A DNA stretch of 19,265 nt from positions 1 through 19,265 of the forward strand of contig CBFGSX010000017.1 in assembly GCA_965651535.1 (NCBI GenBank), read 5' to 3'. The notes beneath the pieces were generated by a model, which was not told where the DNA came from, searched no databases, and worked only from the letters and a program-made list of their open reading frames with translations. Source of the DNA: JAQGJA01 sp965651535. GTDB lineage: Bacteria > Pseudomonadota > Alphaproteobacteria > Micavibrionales > SZUA-601. A program made the position numbers and the translations under genes. Shown in pieces: positions 1-7,698 of this stretch. Numbering within the stretch: the first letter of the stretch is position 1; each line of letters begins with the position of its first letter.

Positions 1-62
1 TCAACTGGGATTACGCTGCCGCGCAATACGCCGCCGCGACGGGCAAAAAAGCGGCAGCGTAG
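1..62 (+). CDS. 3' end of an unidentified gene (truncated by window edge)
   Basis: An open frame runs in from the left edge and stops at TAG (60-62). It gives a C-terminus reading NWDYAAAQYAAATGKKAAA. The Ala/Lys-rich tail and the paired hairpin directly after the stop fit a genuine gene end, convergent with the Mth938-domain gene. Too little is visible to name the product, and a 20-codon open frame could be chance. Confidence 0.4.
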   Translation, partial: NWDYAAAQYAAATGKKAAA

Positions 63-72
63 ACTAAGAAAG

Positions 73-184
73 CTCCCTCTCCCTTTGGGAGAGGGTTGGG
101 GTGAGGGTTTTTGATTGATTCTGTGAGGACGTAACCCCTCACCCGCTCGCTGGCGCTCACGACCTCTCCCGCCAGGAGAGGTTA
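73..184. repeat. Paired hairpin repeat, CCCTCTCCC family (copy 1)
   Basis: The first hairpin is CCCTCTCCC-TTT-GGGAGAGGG (75-95), followed by TTGGGGTGAGGG. The second (162-182) has an 8-bp stem ACCTCTCC/GGAGAGGT and is preceded by CCCCTCACCC, so the two halves are imperfect reverse complements around a spacer. The pair lies between two convergent gene ends and may act as a bidirectional terminator. Related copies lie at 12579-12753 and 13130-13154. Confidence 0.8.
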
Positions 185-194
185 TAAAAAAAGA

Positions 195-557
195 TTATTT
201 CACCAACGCCACGGCGACGCGGCGGCCATCGGCCAGCAAGGCATTATAGGCGCGGGCTGCCGCGCCGATCTCCATGATCTCGACGGCGAAACCGTAAAGC
301 TGTTTGACGGCGGCGCGCAATTCCCGATAGGGATGCGCCGGATTTTGCGGCAATCCGACCAGCAACAGTTCGACTTCCAGACCTTTCAGCGCGGAAAAAT
401 CTTCGGCGATGATTTCCGCCGCAGGCGACCACGGCAAAACACGGTCATGCAAAACGATGACGGAGGTTTCATATATCTCGTTGCTGATTTTGAACGCGCC
501 GCTTTTATAGGATTGGATGATTTTCGCGTCGCGTCGGATCAGCGGCGTAACATCCAT
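195..557 (-). CDS. Mth938-domain (DUF498/NDUFAF3-like) protein
   Basis: A 120-residue protein starting 1 nt after the secF stop, so it is the last gene of the yajC-secD-secF cluster. The sequence looks like a single small alpha/beta Mth938 domain: a core around YETSVIVLHDRVLPW, a hydrophobic strand VELLLVGLPQNP, and a C-terminal NALLADGRRVAVALV typical of the family. It has no signal peptide or membrane segment, so it should be cytoplasmic. Bacterial members have no settled function; the mitochondrial relative NDUFAF3 helps assemble respiratory complex I. Position directly after secDF is common in alphaproteobacteria. A link to Sec or membrane-complex assembly is inference from neighbourhood only. 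Confidence 0.85.
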   Translation of the reverse strand: MDVTPLIRRDAKIIQSYKSGAFKISNEIYETSVIVLHDRVLPWSPAAEIIAEDFSALKGLEVELLLVGLPQNPAHPYRELRAAVKQLYGFAVEIMEIGAAARAYNALLADGRRVAVALVK

Positions 558-558
558 C

Positions 559-1461
559 TCAGGCGGTCTGATCCAGCGCGGTTTGCTTGACGCCCATGTA
601 AAGCAAAAGCGGCGTGGCGATGAATACCGAGGAATACGTCCCGACGACGATGCCCCAGATCAGCGCGACGACGAAGCCCTGAATCACCGGCCCGCCAAGC
701 GCCCACAGCGCCAGCAAAGCCAGGATCGAGGTCATACCCGTCAACACGGTGCGCGACAGCGTGGCGTTGATCGACAGATTGAACAATTCGGGCAGCGGCA
801 TCTTGCGGTATTTGCGCATCATCTCGCGCACGCGGTCAAAGACGACGACCGTGTCGTTGATGGAATAACCCGCGATCATCAGCACCGCCGCCAGCATGGT
901 CAGGTCGAACTCGACCCGCGTCAGGCAGAAAAGACCGATGGTCAAAAGCGTGTCATGCAACAATGCAAAAACCGAGGCCAGCGCGAATTGCCATTGGAAA
1001 CGCACCGCGACATAAAACAGAATTCCGGCCGTTGACAACACCACCGCCAGAATACCCTTGTTGCGCAATTCCTTGCCGACTTGTGGGCCGACGAACTCGA
1101 CGCGGCGGTAATTTGCGCCCTCGCCCAGCTCTTTCTTCACGGCGTCGATGGCTTTTTGCTGGCCGTCTTCGCCTTTTTGCTGCGGCACGCGGATGAGGAT
1201 GCGGCCCTTCTCCCCGAATTCCTGGAGACTGACATTCCCCAGCCCCAGCACGTTGAGGTCGCCGCGCAATTTGCCGACATCCTCGGCTTTTGGCGTCTGG
1301 ACTTCCATCAGGATGCCGCCCGCGAAATCGGTGCCGAAATTCAGGCCCGCCGTCAACAACAGCACGATCGTGCCGATCATCGCCGCCACCGACAGGCCGA
1401 CGAAAATCCGGTGCGGCTTCATGAAATCGATTTTTGGTGTTTGGGGAATAAGTTTCAGCAT
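559..1461 (-). CDS. secF: Protein translocase subunit SecF
   Basis: A 300-residue inner-membrane protein that acts with SecD and YajC on the SecYEG channel, using the proton-motive force to pull exported chains across. The first membrane helix is at about residues 18-38. It is followed by the SecF signature GTDFAGG (43-49), a periplasmic domain, then a C-terminal bundle of helices containing the family segment AGYSINDTVVVFDRVRE and, further on, LSRTVLTGMTSI. Length is near the usual 300-320 residues. The start lies 4 nt after the secD stop, which implies translational coupling. The standalone SecF with a separate SecD upstream is the usual proteobacterial arrangement. Identification is secure. 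Confidence 0.98.
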   Translation of the reverse strand: MLKLIPQTPKIDFMKPHRIFVGLSVAAMIGTIVLLLTAGLNFGTDFAGGILMEVQTPKAEDVGKLRGDLNVLGLGNVSLQEFGEKGRILIRVPQQKGEDGQQKAIDAVKKELGEGANYRRVEFVGPQVGKELRNKGILAVVLSTAGILFYVAVRFQWQFALASVFALLHDTLLTIGLFCLTRVEFDLTMLAAVLMIAGYSINDTVVVFDRVREMMRKYRKMPLPELFNLSINATLSRTVLTGMTSILALLALWALGGPVIQGFVVALIWGIVVGTYSSVFIATPLLLYMGVKQTALDQTA

Positions 1462-1465
1462 GATA

Positions 1466-3046
1466 TCACAAAGGAAGGGTTTTCGGTTTGGCGCGATTGA
1501 CCCACAGCACGATCAACAGACGCGTCAGGTAAAGACAGGCGAAAAGCGAGCTGAGAATCCCCAGCGCCAGCGTCACGGAAAACCCGCGCACGGGGCCGGT
1601 GCCGACGGTATACAGCACCACGGCGGCAATCAGCGTCGTAACGTTGGCGTCGACGATGCTGCTCATGGCTTCCTGAAATCCGTAATCGATGGACGGCATG
1701 ACCTTGCGGCCGTTGCGGATTTCCTCGCGCACGCGCTCGAAGATCAGCACGTTGGCATCCACCGCCATGCCGATACTCAACACGATGCCGACAATGCCCG
1801 GCAAGGTCAGCGTCGCGCCCAGCATGGACAGCATGGCGATCATCAGCGTGATGTTGGCAACCAATGCAAGATTGGCAAACATGCCAAAACGCCAGCCATA
1901 GACCAGCACCATGAATCCCATCACCAGAAACGTACCGACGATAGAAGCGATCTTGCCCGATTCCACGCTGTCGGCGCCAAGGCTGGGGCCGACGGTGCGT
2001 TCCTCGATAATTTTCAACGGCGCAGGCAACGCCCCCGCGCGCAGCAAAATCGCCAGATCATTGGCCGTCTGTACGGTGAAATTACCGGAAATCTGTCCCG
2101 ATCCGCCGATGATCGGCTCGTTGATGCGCGGCGCGGTGATGATCTTGTCGTCCAGCACCACGGCGAAAGGCTTGCCGACATTGTCGGTCGTCACCTGCGC
2201 GAAAGTGCGCGCGCCCAGCGAGTCAAAACGGAAATTGACGATCGGACGGCTGTTCATGTCATAGCCGGGCTGCGCGTCGATCAGGCGGTCGCCCGTCAAC
2301 AAGGCGCGGCGCTGGATCGGCATCATATAGCCCGGCTCGTCGGCATCCGGGAGACAGCGCACCGTCAGAGGCGCGGAACCGTCCAGACATTGCGACGGCG
2401 CGGTGTCCAGATCGACCATGTGGAAGGTCAGGCGCGCCGTCTTGCCCAGCAATTCCTTGACGCGTTCGGGGTCTTTCATGCCGGGCAACTGCACCAGAAT
2501 GCGGTCGTCGCCCTGCATCTGGATGATGGGCTCCTTGGTTCCGGTCTCGTCGATACGACGGCGAATGATCTCGATGGATTGCGCCACGGCCTGTTTTTTG
2601 AAGGTTGAAATTTCTAAAGCGCTGTAAGAGAGCGTCAATTCGGCCCCGTCACGGTCGATCGACACACCCGCGCCAAAGGATTGGCGCAAGGCGTCTACCG
2701 CCTTGCCGGCATCCGCTTCGTCGCGCAACGCGACGATCACCGACGTTCCGGCAATGCGCGAGCGCTGCATGGCGATTTTCTTCTGGCGCAGTTCCTGACG
2801 CGCCGCCGTCTGCATGGATTCAATGCGGTCGGCAACCACCGTCGTCATATCGACCTGGAGCTGGAGATGCGAGCCGCCCTGAAGGTCGAGACCCAAAGAC
2901 ATCGCGCGGTGCGGCATCCATGCGGGCAGGTTTTCCGCCATCCATTCGCGCGTCTGCTCGGAAACGAGGTTCGGCAAAGTATACAACGGCCCCAGCAAGG
3001 CCACCAAAAGAATGACAACAATCTTCCAGGTTTCGAAGCGGACCAT
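1466..3046 (-). CDS. secD: Protein translocase subunit SecD
   Basis: A 526-residue inner-membrane partner of SecF. It has an N-terminal membrane helix (about 8-24) and the SecD signature GLDLQGG (52-58). A long periplasmic part follows, with the SecD element RRRIDETGTKEPIIQMQGDD. The C-terminal helices include GMAVDANVLIFERVREE, the counterpart of SecF's VVVFDRVRE. Length is as expected for a proteobacterial SecD. The start lies 2 nt after the yajC stop, so yajC, secD and secF form a tight unit. Nothing is missing or broken. Confidence 0.98.
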   Translation of the reverse strand: MVRFETWKIVVILLVALLGPLYTLPNLVSEQTREWMAENLPAWMPHRAMSLGLDLQGGSHLQLQVDMTTVVADRIESMQTAARQELRQKKIAMQRSRIAGTSVIVALRDEADAGKAVDALRQSFGAGVSIDRDGAELTLSYSALEISTFKKQAVAQSIEIIRRRIDETGTKEPIIQMQGDDRILVQLPGMKDPERVKELLGKTARLTFHMVDLDTAPSQCLDGSAPLTVRCLPDADEPGYMMPIQRRALLTGDRLIDAQPGYDMNSRPIVNFRFDSLGARTFAQVTTDNVGKPFAVVLDDKIITAPRINEPIIGGSGQISGNFTVQTANDLAILLRAGALPAPLKIIEERTVGPSLGADSVESGKIASIVGTFLVMGFMVLVYGWRFGMFANLALVANITLMIAMLSMLGATLTLPGIVGIVLSIGMAVDANVLIFERVREEIRNGRKVMPSIDYGFQEAMSSIVDANVTTLIAAVVLYTVGTGPVRGFSVTLALGILSSLFACLYLTRLLIVLWVNRAKPKTLPL

Positions 3047-3048
3047 TT

Positions 3049-3363
3049 TTATTTCTTGTCCTGTTGCAGCGTGACCGCGAATTTCTGCACTTTCACATGG
3101 ACGCCGGATGCGATCTCAAGCGTCAGATCCGTTTCGCCGACTTTGACGACGGTGCCGAAAATGCCGCCATTGGTGACGACCTTGTCGCCCGCCTTGAGCG
3201 CGGCGACTTGTTCGTTATGCTCGCGGATGCGTTTGCTTTGCGGACGAATGATGAGCAGATAAAATAGCGCAAAAATAATGACGAGCGGCAGCAGCGACAC
3301 CAAAGCGGACGGGCCCTTGGCGGCCTCGTCGGCGGCTTGCGCCCAGGCGGAAGAAATGAACAT
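3049..3363 (-). CDS. yajC: Sec translocon accessory protein YajC
   Basis: A small single-span inner-membrane protein of the SecDF-YajC complex. It has a short N-terminus, a membrane helix around LLPLVIIFALFYLLIIRPQ and the family pattern RPQSKR followed by a soluble domain with GDKVVTNGGIFGTVVKV. I chose the ATG at 3363 (104 residues) because an AAGGA Shine-Dalgarno sequence lies about 9 nt upstream and the protein then begins like other YajC proteins (MFISSAWAQA). An in-frame ATG at 3399 would add 12 residues and has less support. It is the first gene of the yajC-secD-secF unit, 59 nt after the lipoprotein gene. Confidence 0.95.
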   Translation of the reverse strand: MFISSAWAQAADEAAKGPSALVSLLPLVIIFALFYLLIIRPQSKRIREHNEQVAALKAGDKVVTNGGIFGTVVKVGETDLTLEIASGVHVKVQKFAVTLQQDKK

Positions 3364-3422
3364 CGGGAATATCCTTGTCTGTAAAGAGAGTGGGTGCAAA
3401 ATAGCACCACAATAACCTCAGT

Positions 3423-4547
3423 TCAAGGCAGGTAAGTGCTTGGATTTACGGCCTGCGTTCCCTTGCGGATCTCGAAATGGAGCTGCGGGCTGGTCACGTT
3501 TCCGGTCTTGCCGACCTGCGCGATGGCCTGGCCGCGATCGACGCGCTCGCCGCGCTTGACTGTCGGGTTCTGCACATGGGCATAGGCCGTGGCATAGCCG
3601 CCGTCATGGCGCACCAGCACCAGATTGCCAAAGCCCGCCACATTGTCACCGACATAAACGACTTCGCCGGGAGCCGCCGCGCGCACCGGCGTGCCCACAG
3701 GCGCGCCGATATTGATACCGTCATTGTGCCGCCCACCCGATTTCGGGCCGTAACCTGACAGGGTCGAGCCGTTCAAGGGCCATGAGAATGTCGGCGCGGC
3801 GCCTGTCGGTTTCGGCGGCTCGGGCTTTTGCAATACCAAAGGCTCGGCGGGCGGTGTCAGCATCGCCGTTTCCGTCGGCGGCGCAACGGGTGCAGATGCG
3901 GGCGCATCGACGACGGAAGAAGAAGGCGGGGCCAAATCCTGTTCGACGATCGTGCCGCTGGCGCTGGAATGGATTTTCGTGCCTGCGCCCGTATCCGTCG
4001 TGGTGATCGGCGCGGCAGCATTGCCCTCTCCCATTGTTACCGGCGCAAGATCGTCCACGGCGAAACGGCTATCATAGGCATCGGCGATCATCGGCGGCGG
4101 CGCATCGTCATCCGATCTGCGCGATTGCGGGATTTTCAATTTCTGTCCGCGCCGCAGGATGACGGGTTTCTTCAGATTGTTTTCCGCCATCAACGCGTTG
4201 CGGTCGAGTCCGAAGGCGCGGGAAATGCTGTCTACCGTATCGCCCTCAATGACGGTGATCTCGCGCGGCACCGGCACGTTCAAGCGCTGTCCCGGCGCCA
4301 GATGCTGTCCCGGCACAAGCCCGTTCATCTCGATCAGCGCGGCAATATCCAGATTGGTTTTTTTCGCCAGTCTTTCCGGCGTGTCTCCGGCGCGCGCCGA
4401 AAGCGTCTCCACCGTGCCCGGCCCTTGCGTACCCATGATGGTGACCGGCACGCGCGACGGTTCATGCGACGCGCAGGCGGAGAGAACCAGAACCGTCATT
4501 CCCGCGAAAGCGGGAATCCAGCTTATTTTGCGCTGCGCATCATTCAT
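3423..4547 (-). CDS. NlpD-like lipoprotein: two LysM domains and a degenerate LytM (M23) domain
   Basis: A 374-residue predicted lipoprotein. The signal peptide ends in the lipobox VLSAC with the modified Cys at residue 25. Two LysM peptidoglycan-binding repeats follow at about 45-90 and 95-140 (each with GDT and a final PGQ/RGQ-LxxP). A Pro/Ala-rich linker leads to a LytM-fold domain at about 250-374. Compared with active LytM enzymes, the HxGxD zinc motif reads N275-D-G-I-N279 and the HxH motif reads Q355-L-H357; only H324 (AYAH) and H357 remain. It is therefore probably not a hydrolase but an amidase activator like NlpD/EnvC. The start codon and most of the signal peptide lie inside a paired hairpin repeat; an ATG at 4637 is also in frame but would place the signal peptide internally. 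Lies between pcm and yajC. Confidence 0.88.
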   Translation of the reverse strand: MNDAQRKISWIPAFAGMTVLVLSACASHEPSRVPVTIMGTQGPGTVETLSARAGDTPERLAKKTNLDIAALIEMNGLVPGQHLAPGQRLNVPVPREITVIEGDTVDSISRAFGLDRNALMAENNLKKPVILRRGQKLKIPQSRRSDDDAPPPMIADAYDSRFAVDDLAPVTMGEGNAAAPITTTDTGAGTKIHSSASGTIVEQDLAPPSSSVVDAPASAPVAPPTETAMLTPPAEPLVLQKPEPPKPTGAAPTFSWPLNGSTLSGYGPKSGGRHNDGINIGAPVGTPVRAAAPGEVVYVGDNVAGFGNLVLVRHDGGYATAYAHVQNPTVKRGERVDRGQAIAQVGKTGNVTSPQLHFEIRKGTQAVNPSTYLP

Positions 4548-4600
4548 CTGGATCCCCGTTCGGCCTCGCGCGGACGCGCTCGTGGCCGGGGATGACAGAG
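4494..4600. repeat. Paired hairpin repeat, ATTCCCGC/ATCCCCG family (copy 1)
   Basis: The first arm (4494-4521) is a hairpin with stem ATTCCCGC/GCGGGAAT. The second (4548-4600) has outer stem ATCCCCG/CGGGGAT around a GC-rich loop of about 26 nt. The arms are imperfect reverse complements across a 26-nt spacer. The first arm differs from that of the copy in tatB (7301-7370) at one position. It begins just after the pcm stop and runs into the lipoprotein coding region. Confidence 0.85.
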
Positions 4601-4608
4601 TCTTTTTA

Positions 4609-5262
4609 TTACGACGCGGCAAAAATATCATGTTCACTTACCAGCGGGACGAAACGCACATCCATGATCGGGGTCTGCGTGATGCCCTCTTCCGTTTTGA
4701 CGATCTTGACCAGTTGTTCCTTCAACGCATTCAAACGCACCGGCAGGATCATAATCCCCCCGACCGCAAGCTGCTCCAGCAAGGCGGGCGGCGGCTCCTG
4801 CGCCGCGGCGGCGGTGACGATGATGCGATCAAAAGGCGCCGCCGACGGCCAACCCTTGTATCCGTCGCCGCATAAAGTCGTGACATTGCGCAATTTCATC
4901 GCGTCGAAGCGGCTTTGCGCCAGTTGAAAAAGCGGCTTGAGGCGCTCGATGGTGTACACGCGGCGGCAAAGCTGGGCCAGGATCGCTGTTTGATAGCCGC
5001 TGCCCGTGCCGATCTCCAGCACCGTATGGCGGTTAGTCAGCTGCAATTCCTGCGTCATCATAGCGACGACAAGCGGCTGGCTGATGGTCTGGCCGTGACC
5101 GATGGGCAGCGCCGTGTCGTCATAGGCCTTGTCGTGGAAACTGTCGGGGACAAAAAATTCGCGCGGCGTGCGCTCGATGGCGCTGAGCACGCTCGTATCC
5201 GTCACCCCGTTGCGGCGCAACGTCATGAGCAAACGGATCGAACGGGCGACTTCCATCATCAT
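4609..5262 (-). CDS. pcm: Protein-L-isoaspartate O-methyltransferase
   Basis: A 217-residue cytoplasmic enzyme that uses S-adenosylmethionine to methylate isoaspartyl residues in damaged proteins, starting their repair. It shows the family's N-terminal segment with PREFFVPDSF and GHGQTISQP (55-63) and the SAM-binding motif VLEIGTGSGYQ (81-91). The later strand motif FDRIIVTAAAA and a C-terminal region with GGIMILPV follow. Length matches the family. The ATG at 5262 overlaps the serS stop (ATGA). Two more in-frame ATGs follow at once (5259, 5256), so the exact first residue is uncertain. In many alphaproteobacteria surE lies between serS and pcm; here it does not. Confidence 0.97.
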   Translation of the reverse strand: MMMEVARSIRLLMTLRRNGVTDTSVLSAIERTPREFFVPDSFHDKAYDDTALPIGHGQTISQPLVVAMMTQELQLTNRHTVLEIGTGSGYQTAILAQLCRRVYTIERLKPLFQLAQSRFDAMKLRNVTTLCGDGYKGWPSAAPFDRIIVTAAAAQEPPPALLEQLAVGGIMILPVRLNALKEQLVKIVKTEEGITQTPIMDVRFVPLVSEHDIFAAS

Positions 5263-6530
5263 TTGATTGTCTCAAGGCCTCCCATATACGGCACCAGAAC
5301 CTCCGGCACTTTGATCGAGCCGTCGGCCTGTTGATAGTTTTCCATCACGGCAACCAAAGCGCGCGGCGTGGCGATGCAGGTCGCGTTCAGCGTGTGGACG
5401 AATTCCGTGTTCTTCGAGCCTTCGGGCTTGTAACGCGCTTTCATGCGGCGCGCCTGAAAATCGCCCATATTGGAACAGCTCATCGTCTCGCGATACGTCC
5501 CTTGGGTCGGAATCCACGTTTCGATGTCATAGGTTTTCTGCGAACAAAAACCCATATCGCCCGTGCAAAGCACCACCGTGCGGTGCGGCAATTTAAGACG
5601 TTTCAGAATTTCCTGTGCCGCCTGCGTCATACGCTCATGCTCGTCATTCGCCTGTTCCGGCGTGCAGATCACGACCTGTTCCGTCTTGGTAAATTGATGC
5701 ACGCGGATCAGGCCGCGCGTATCCTTGCCCGCCGATCCGGCTTCGGAGCGGAAGCACGGCGAATAGCACGTATAGCGCAGCGGGAACTGCGCGGGGTCGA
5801 GGATCTGATCCATCACCAAATTGGTCACCGATACTTCCGAGGTCGAGATCAGCCAATGATCCGTATTTGTCTTAAACATATCGGCGGCAAATTTCGGCAG
5901 CATCCCGACGCCGAAAGCCGCCGCATCGTTGACCATGAAGGGCGCGGTAATCTCGGTATAACCGAACTCGTTGACCAGCATATCCAGCGCATATAAATGC
6001 ATGGCGCGTTCAAGGCGCGACAGCGCGCCCTTGGTCACGAAAAAGCGCGATCCCGACATACGCGCCGCCGCCGGAAAATCCAGCAGCCCCAGCTTCTCGC
6101 CCAGCTCGACATGATCCTTGACGGCGTTGAACTGGAATTGGGTCGGCTCCATGAATTTCGAGATTTCCTTGTTGTCGTTCTCGTCCTTGCCGACCGGCAC
6201 GTCGTCGGCGGGAATGTTCGGATAAGAAATCAGCAGCGTGTTCAGATCGTCCGCGAATTTCAGCTCGATGGCTTCGTCCTGCGCGATCTGTTCCTTGAGC
6301 GCGGCCACCTCGGCCATCACCGCGTCGGCGTTGCCGCCGGATTTCTTGATGTCGCCGATCTGTTTCGACAGATCGTTGCGTTTCGATTGCGCCTGTTGAA
6401 TACGCGTCTGAAGGCTGCGACGTTCGGCATCAAGGCGCAGAATTTCACCCGACAAAGGCGCGATGCCGCGCTTCTTCAAGCCGTTATCCAGCCATTCCGG
6501 TTCTTTGCGGATGCGTTCGATGTCAAACAT
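5259..6530 (-). CDS. serS: Serine--tRNA ligase
   Basis: A 423-residue class II aminoacyl-tRNA synthetase that charges tRNA-Ser (and tRNA-Sec where present). The N-terminus is the long antiparallel coiled coil (about 25-105) that grips the tRNA long variable arm. The catalytic core holds motif 2 as CFRSEAGSAGKDTRGL followed by IRVHQF, and the serine-site region TQGTYRETMSCSNMGDFQARR. The C-terminal ATP region is NATCIATPRALVAVMENYQ. The start at 6530 gives the family-standard MFDIERIR. It overlaps the tatC stop by 8 nt (ATGTTTGA), so serS translation is probably coupled to tatC. An in-frame ATG at 6587 would lie wholly inside tatC and is unlikely. Confidence 0.98.
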   Translation of the reverse strand: MFDIERIRKEPEWLDNGLKKRGIAPLSGEILRLDAERRSLQTRIQQAQSKRNDLSKQIGDIKKSGGNADAVMAEVAALKEQIAQDEAIELKFADDLNTLLISYPNIPADDVPVGKDENDNKEISKFMEPTQFQFNAVKDHVELGEKLGLLDFPAAARMSGSRFFVTKGALSRLERAMHLYALDMLVNEFGYTEITAPFMVNDAAAFGVGMLPKFAADMFKTNTDHWLISTSEVSVTNLVMDQILDPAQFPLRYTCYSPCFRSEAGSAGKDTRGLIRVHQFTKTEQVVICTPEQANDEHERMTQAAQEILKRLKLPHRTVVLCTGDMGFCSQKTYDIETWIPTQGTYRETMSCSNMGDFQARRMKARYKPEGSKNTEFVHTLNATCIATPRALVAVMENYQQADGSIKVPEVLVPYMGGLETIK

Positions 6531-7284
6531 GGGCTTCCTCGATTTTCGCGCGCTGGGTCGCCTTGACCAGCCACAGCGCCATTTCATAGAGACAATATAA
6601 AGGAATTGCTAATGCCGTCTGACTGACGATATCGGGCGGGGTCAGCACCGCCGCAACGATGATGATCGTTAGCAGCGCCCATTTGCGCCACGCCGCCAGA
6701 TTTTCTGCCGTCACGACCCCGAGGCGGCCCAGCACGCCCAAAATCACCGGCAACTGGAACGCCAGACCAAAGGCGATAATCAGCGTCATGCAAAGCGTCA
6801 GATATTCCCCCACCCGCGCCTCGAGAATAATCGGCAGGCCGTGGACGGGCTGCGGCGCTTCGAAGCTGAGGAAAAACCGCCACGCCATCGGGATCACGAA
6901 AAAATAGGCCAACGCCGCGCCGATGACGAACAAAACGGGCGCCAGAACGAAAAACGGCAGAATGGCGCGGCGCTCGTGGCCGTAAAGGCCGGGCGCGACG
7001 AAACGCCAGATCTGCCACAAAATAAACGGCACGGTGGCAAAGAACCCCGCGAACAGCGCCACTTTCAAATATGTGGTGAAAGCCTCGGTCAGGCCGGTAT
7101 AGATCATGCGGCGCGGCATCAGCGTGTTGACCGCCGCCAGAGGCTCGGTCAAAAAACCGTAAAGCGGCGCGGCAAAAAACCAGCTCGCCGCCGTCGCCGC
7201 CGCAAACACGCCAACCGTCCACATCAGGCGGTTGCGCAACTCGATCAGATGCGTCATCAGAGGTTGGGCGTTATCCGTCGTCAT
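6523..7284 (-). CDS. tatC: Sec-independent protein translocase subunit TatC
   Basis: A 253-residue polytopic inner-membrane protein that recognises twin-arginine signal peptides and forms the core of the Tat export complex with TatA and TatB. It begins with the family N-terminus MTHLIELRNRL, and the first cytoplasmic loop carries FVAPGLYGHERR, the conserved element near the signal-peptide site. Six membrane helices can be traced. The C-terminal helix pair ends in a short charged tail. The start overlaps the tatB stop as ATGA, and the stop overlaps the serS start. Length is normal and no key residue appears missing. Confidence 0.97.
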   Translation of the reverse strand: MTTDNAQPLMTHLIELRNRLMWTVGVFAAATAASWFFAAPLYGFLTEPLAAVNTLMPRRMIYTGLTEAFTTYLKVALFAGFFATVPFILWQIWRFVAPGLYGHERRAILPFFVLAPVLFVIGAALAYFFVIPMAWRFFLSFEAPQPVHGLPIILEARVGEYLTLCMTLIIAFGLAFQLPVILGVLGRLGVVTAENLAAWRKWALLTIIIVAAVLTPPDIVSQTALAIPLYCLYEMALWLVKATQRAKIEEAHV

Positions 7285-7601
7285 GCGGCTTCCTCCCGAT
7301 CGTCATTCCCGCGAAGGCGGGAATCCAGTATGGAATCTTTCTGGATCCCCGCTTCCGCGGGGATGACAGACTCTTCCAAATCATCTTCATCCTCTTCTAC
7401 GCCGAATTGCTTGCGGTAATGAGTAATCTCGGCTTCGTGCATCACGTCGGAAAACTGGTCGCGTATGCCGCCCAGTAGGATTTTCGCGCGGCGCACCAGC
7501 CGCCCGAAACGAAACAGAATATCCGGCAGGTCTTTCGGCCCGATGGCGAGCAGCGCCACCACGGCGATCAATAGAATTTCACTGAAACCGATATCGAACA
7601 T
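7281..7601 (-). CDS. tatB: Sec-independent protein translocase subunit TatB with repeat-derived C-terminus
   Basis: A 106-residue TatB: an N-terminal membrane helix and hinge in the classic MFDIGFSEILLIAVVALL followed by AIGPKDLP, then an amphipathic helix with LFRFGRLVRRAK. The start at 7601 is chosen for the canonical first residues and a G-rich AGGGGG sequence a short distance upstream; an ATG at 7619 would add six atypical residues. After an acidic stretch (VEEDEDDLEE), residues about 78-101 are encoded by a paired hairpin repeat (7301-7370) and read VIPAEAGIQ ... RLRGNDD, a signature of repeat insertion. The natural Pro-rich tail of many TatB proteins is absent. The reading frame and the ATGA overlap with tatC are intact, so the gene is probably functional. 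Confidence 0.93.
   Translation of the reverse strand: MFDIGFSEILLIAVVALLAIGPKDLPDILFRFGRLVRRAKILLGGIRDQFSDVMHEAEITHYRKQFGVEEDEDDLEESVIPAEAGIQKDSILDSRLRGNDDREEAA
7301..7370. repeat. Paired hairpin repeat, ATTCCCGC/ATCCCCGC family (copy 2, inside tatB)
   Basis: The first arm (7301-7328) contains stem ATTCCCGC/GCGGGAAT. The second arm (7341-7370) contains ATCCCCGC/GCGGGGAT. The arms are imperfect reverse complements separated by a 12-nt spacer. The element is 70 nt and read through in frame by tatB. Confidence 0.9.
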
Positions 7602-7613
7602 TTTCCATCCCCC

Positions 7614-7698
7614 TGTCATCCTGAGAGCGAAGCCCGAAGGATCTCAGAGGAGGATCGTTCGCGTCATCTGAGATTCCTCGCTACGCTCGGAATGACAA
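7614..7698. repeat. Paired hairpin repeat, TGTCATCCTGAG family, between tatA and tatB
   Basis: One arm begins TGTCATCCTGAG, with short stem ATCCT/AGGAT and closing ATCTCAG. The other begins CTGAGATTCC and ends GGAATGACA, with stem ATTCC/GGAAT. The arms are imperfect reverse complements around a central spacer. It fills most of the 105-nt tatA-tatB gap, the only sizeable gap in the scpA-serS stretch. Its left edge abuts the tatB ribosome-binding region. Confidence 0.85.

Noticed and set aside
73..184. CRISPR-like array from the repeated CCCTCTCCC units
   Set aside because: Units are few, inverted rather than direct, without regular spacing or unique spacers, and no cas gene is near.
1148..2608. 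486-codon open frame on the plus strand
   Set aside because: It is antisense to secD/secF, which match their families over full length. Its translation is Arg/His/Gln-rich low-complexity sequence, typical of the shadow of a GC-rich gene.
7301..7370. Frameshift or decay of tatB
   Set aside because: The odd C-terminus is a clean in-frame repeat insertion. The stop still overlaps the tatC start and the essential N-terminal half is intact.
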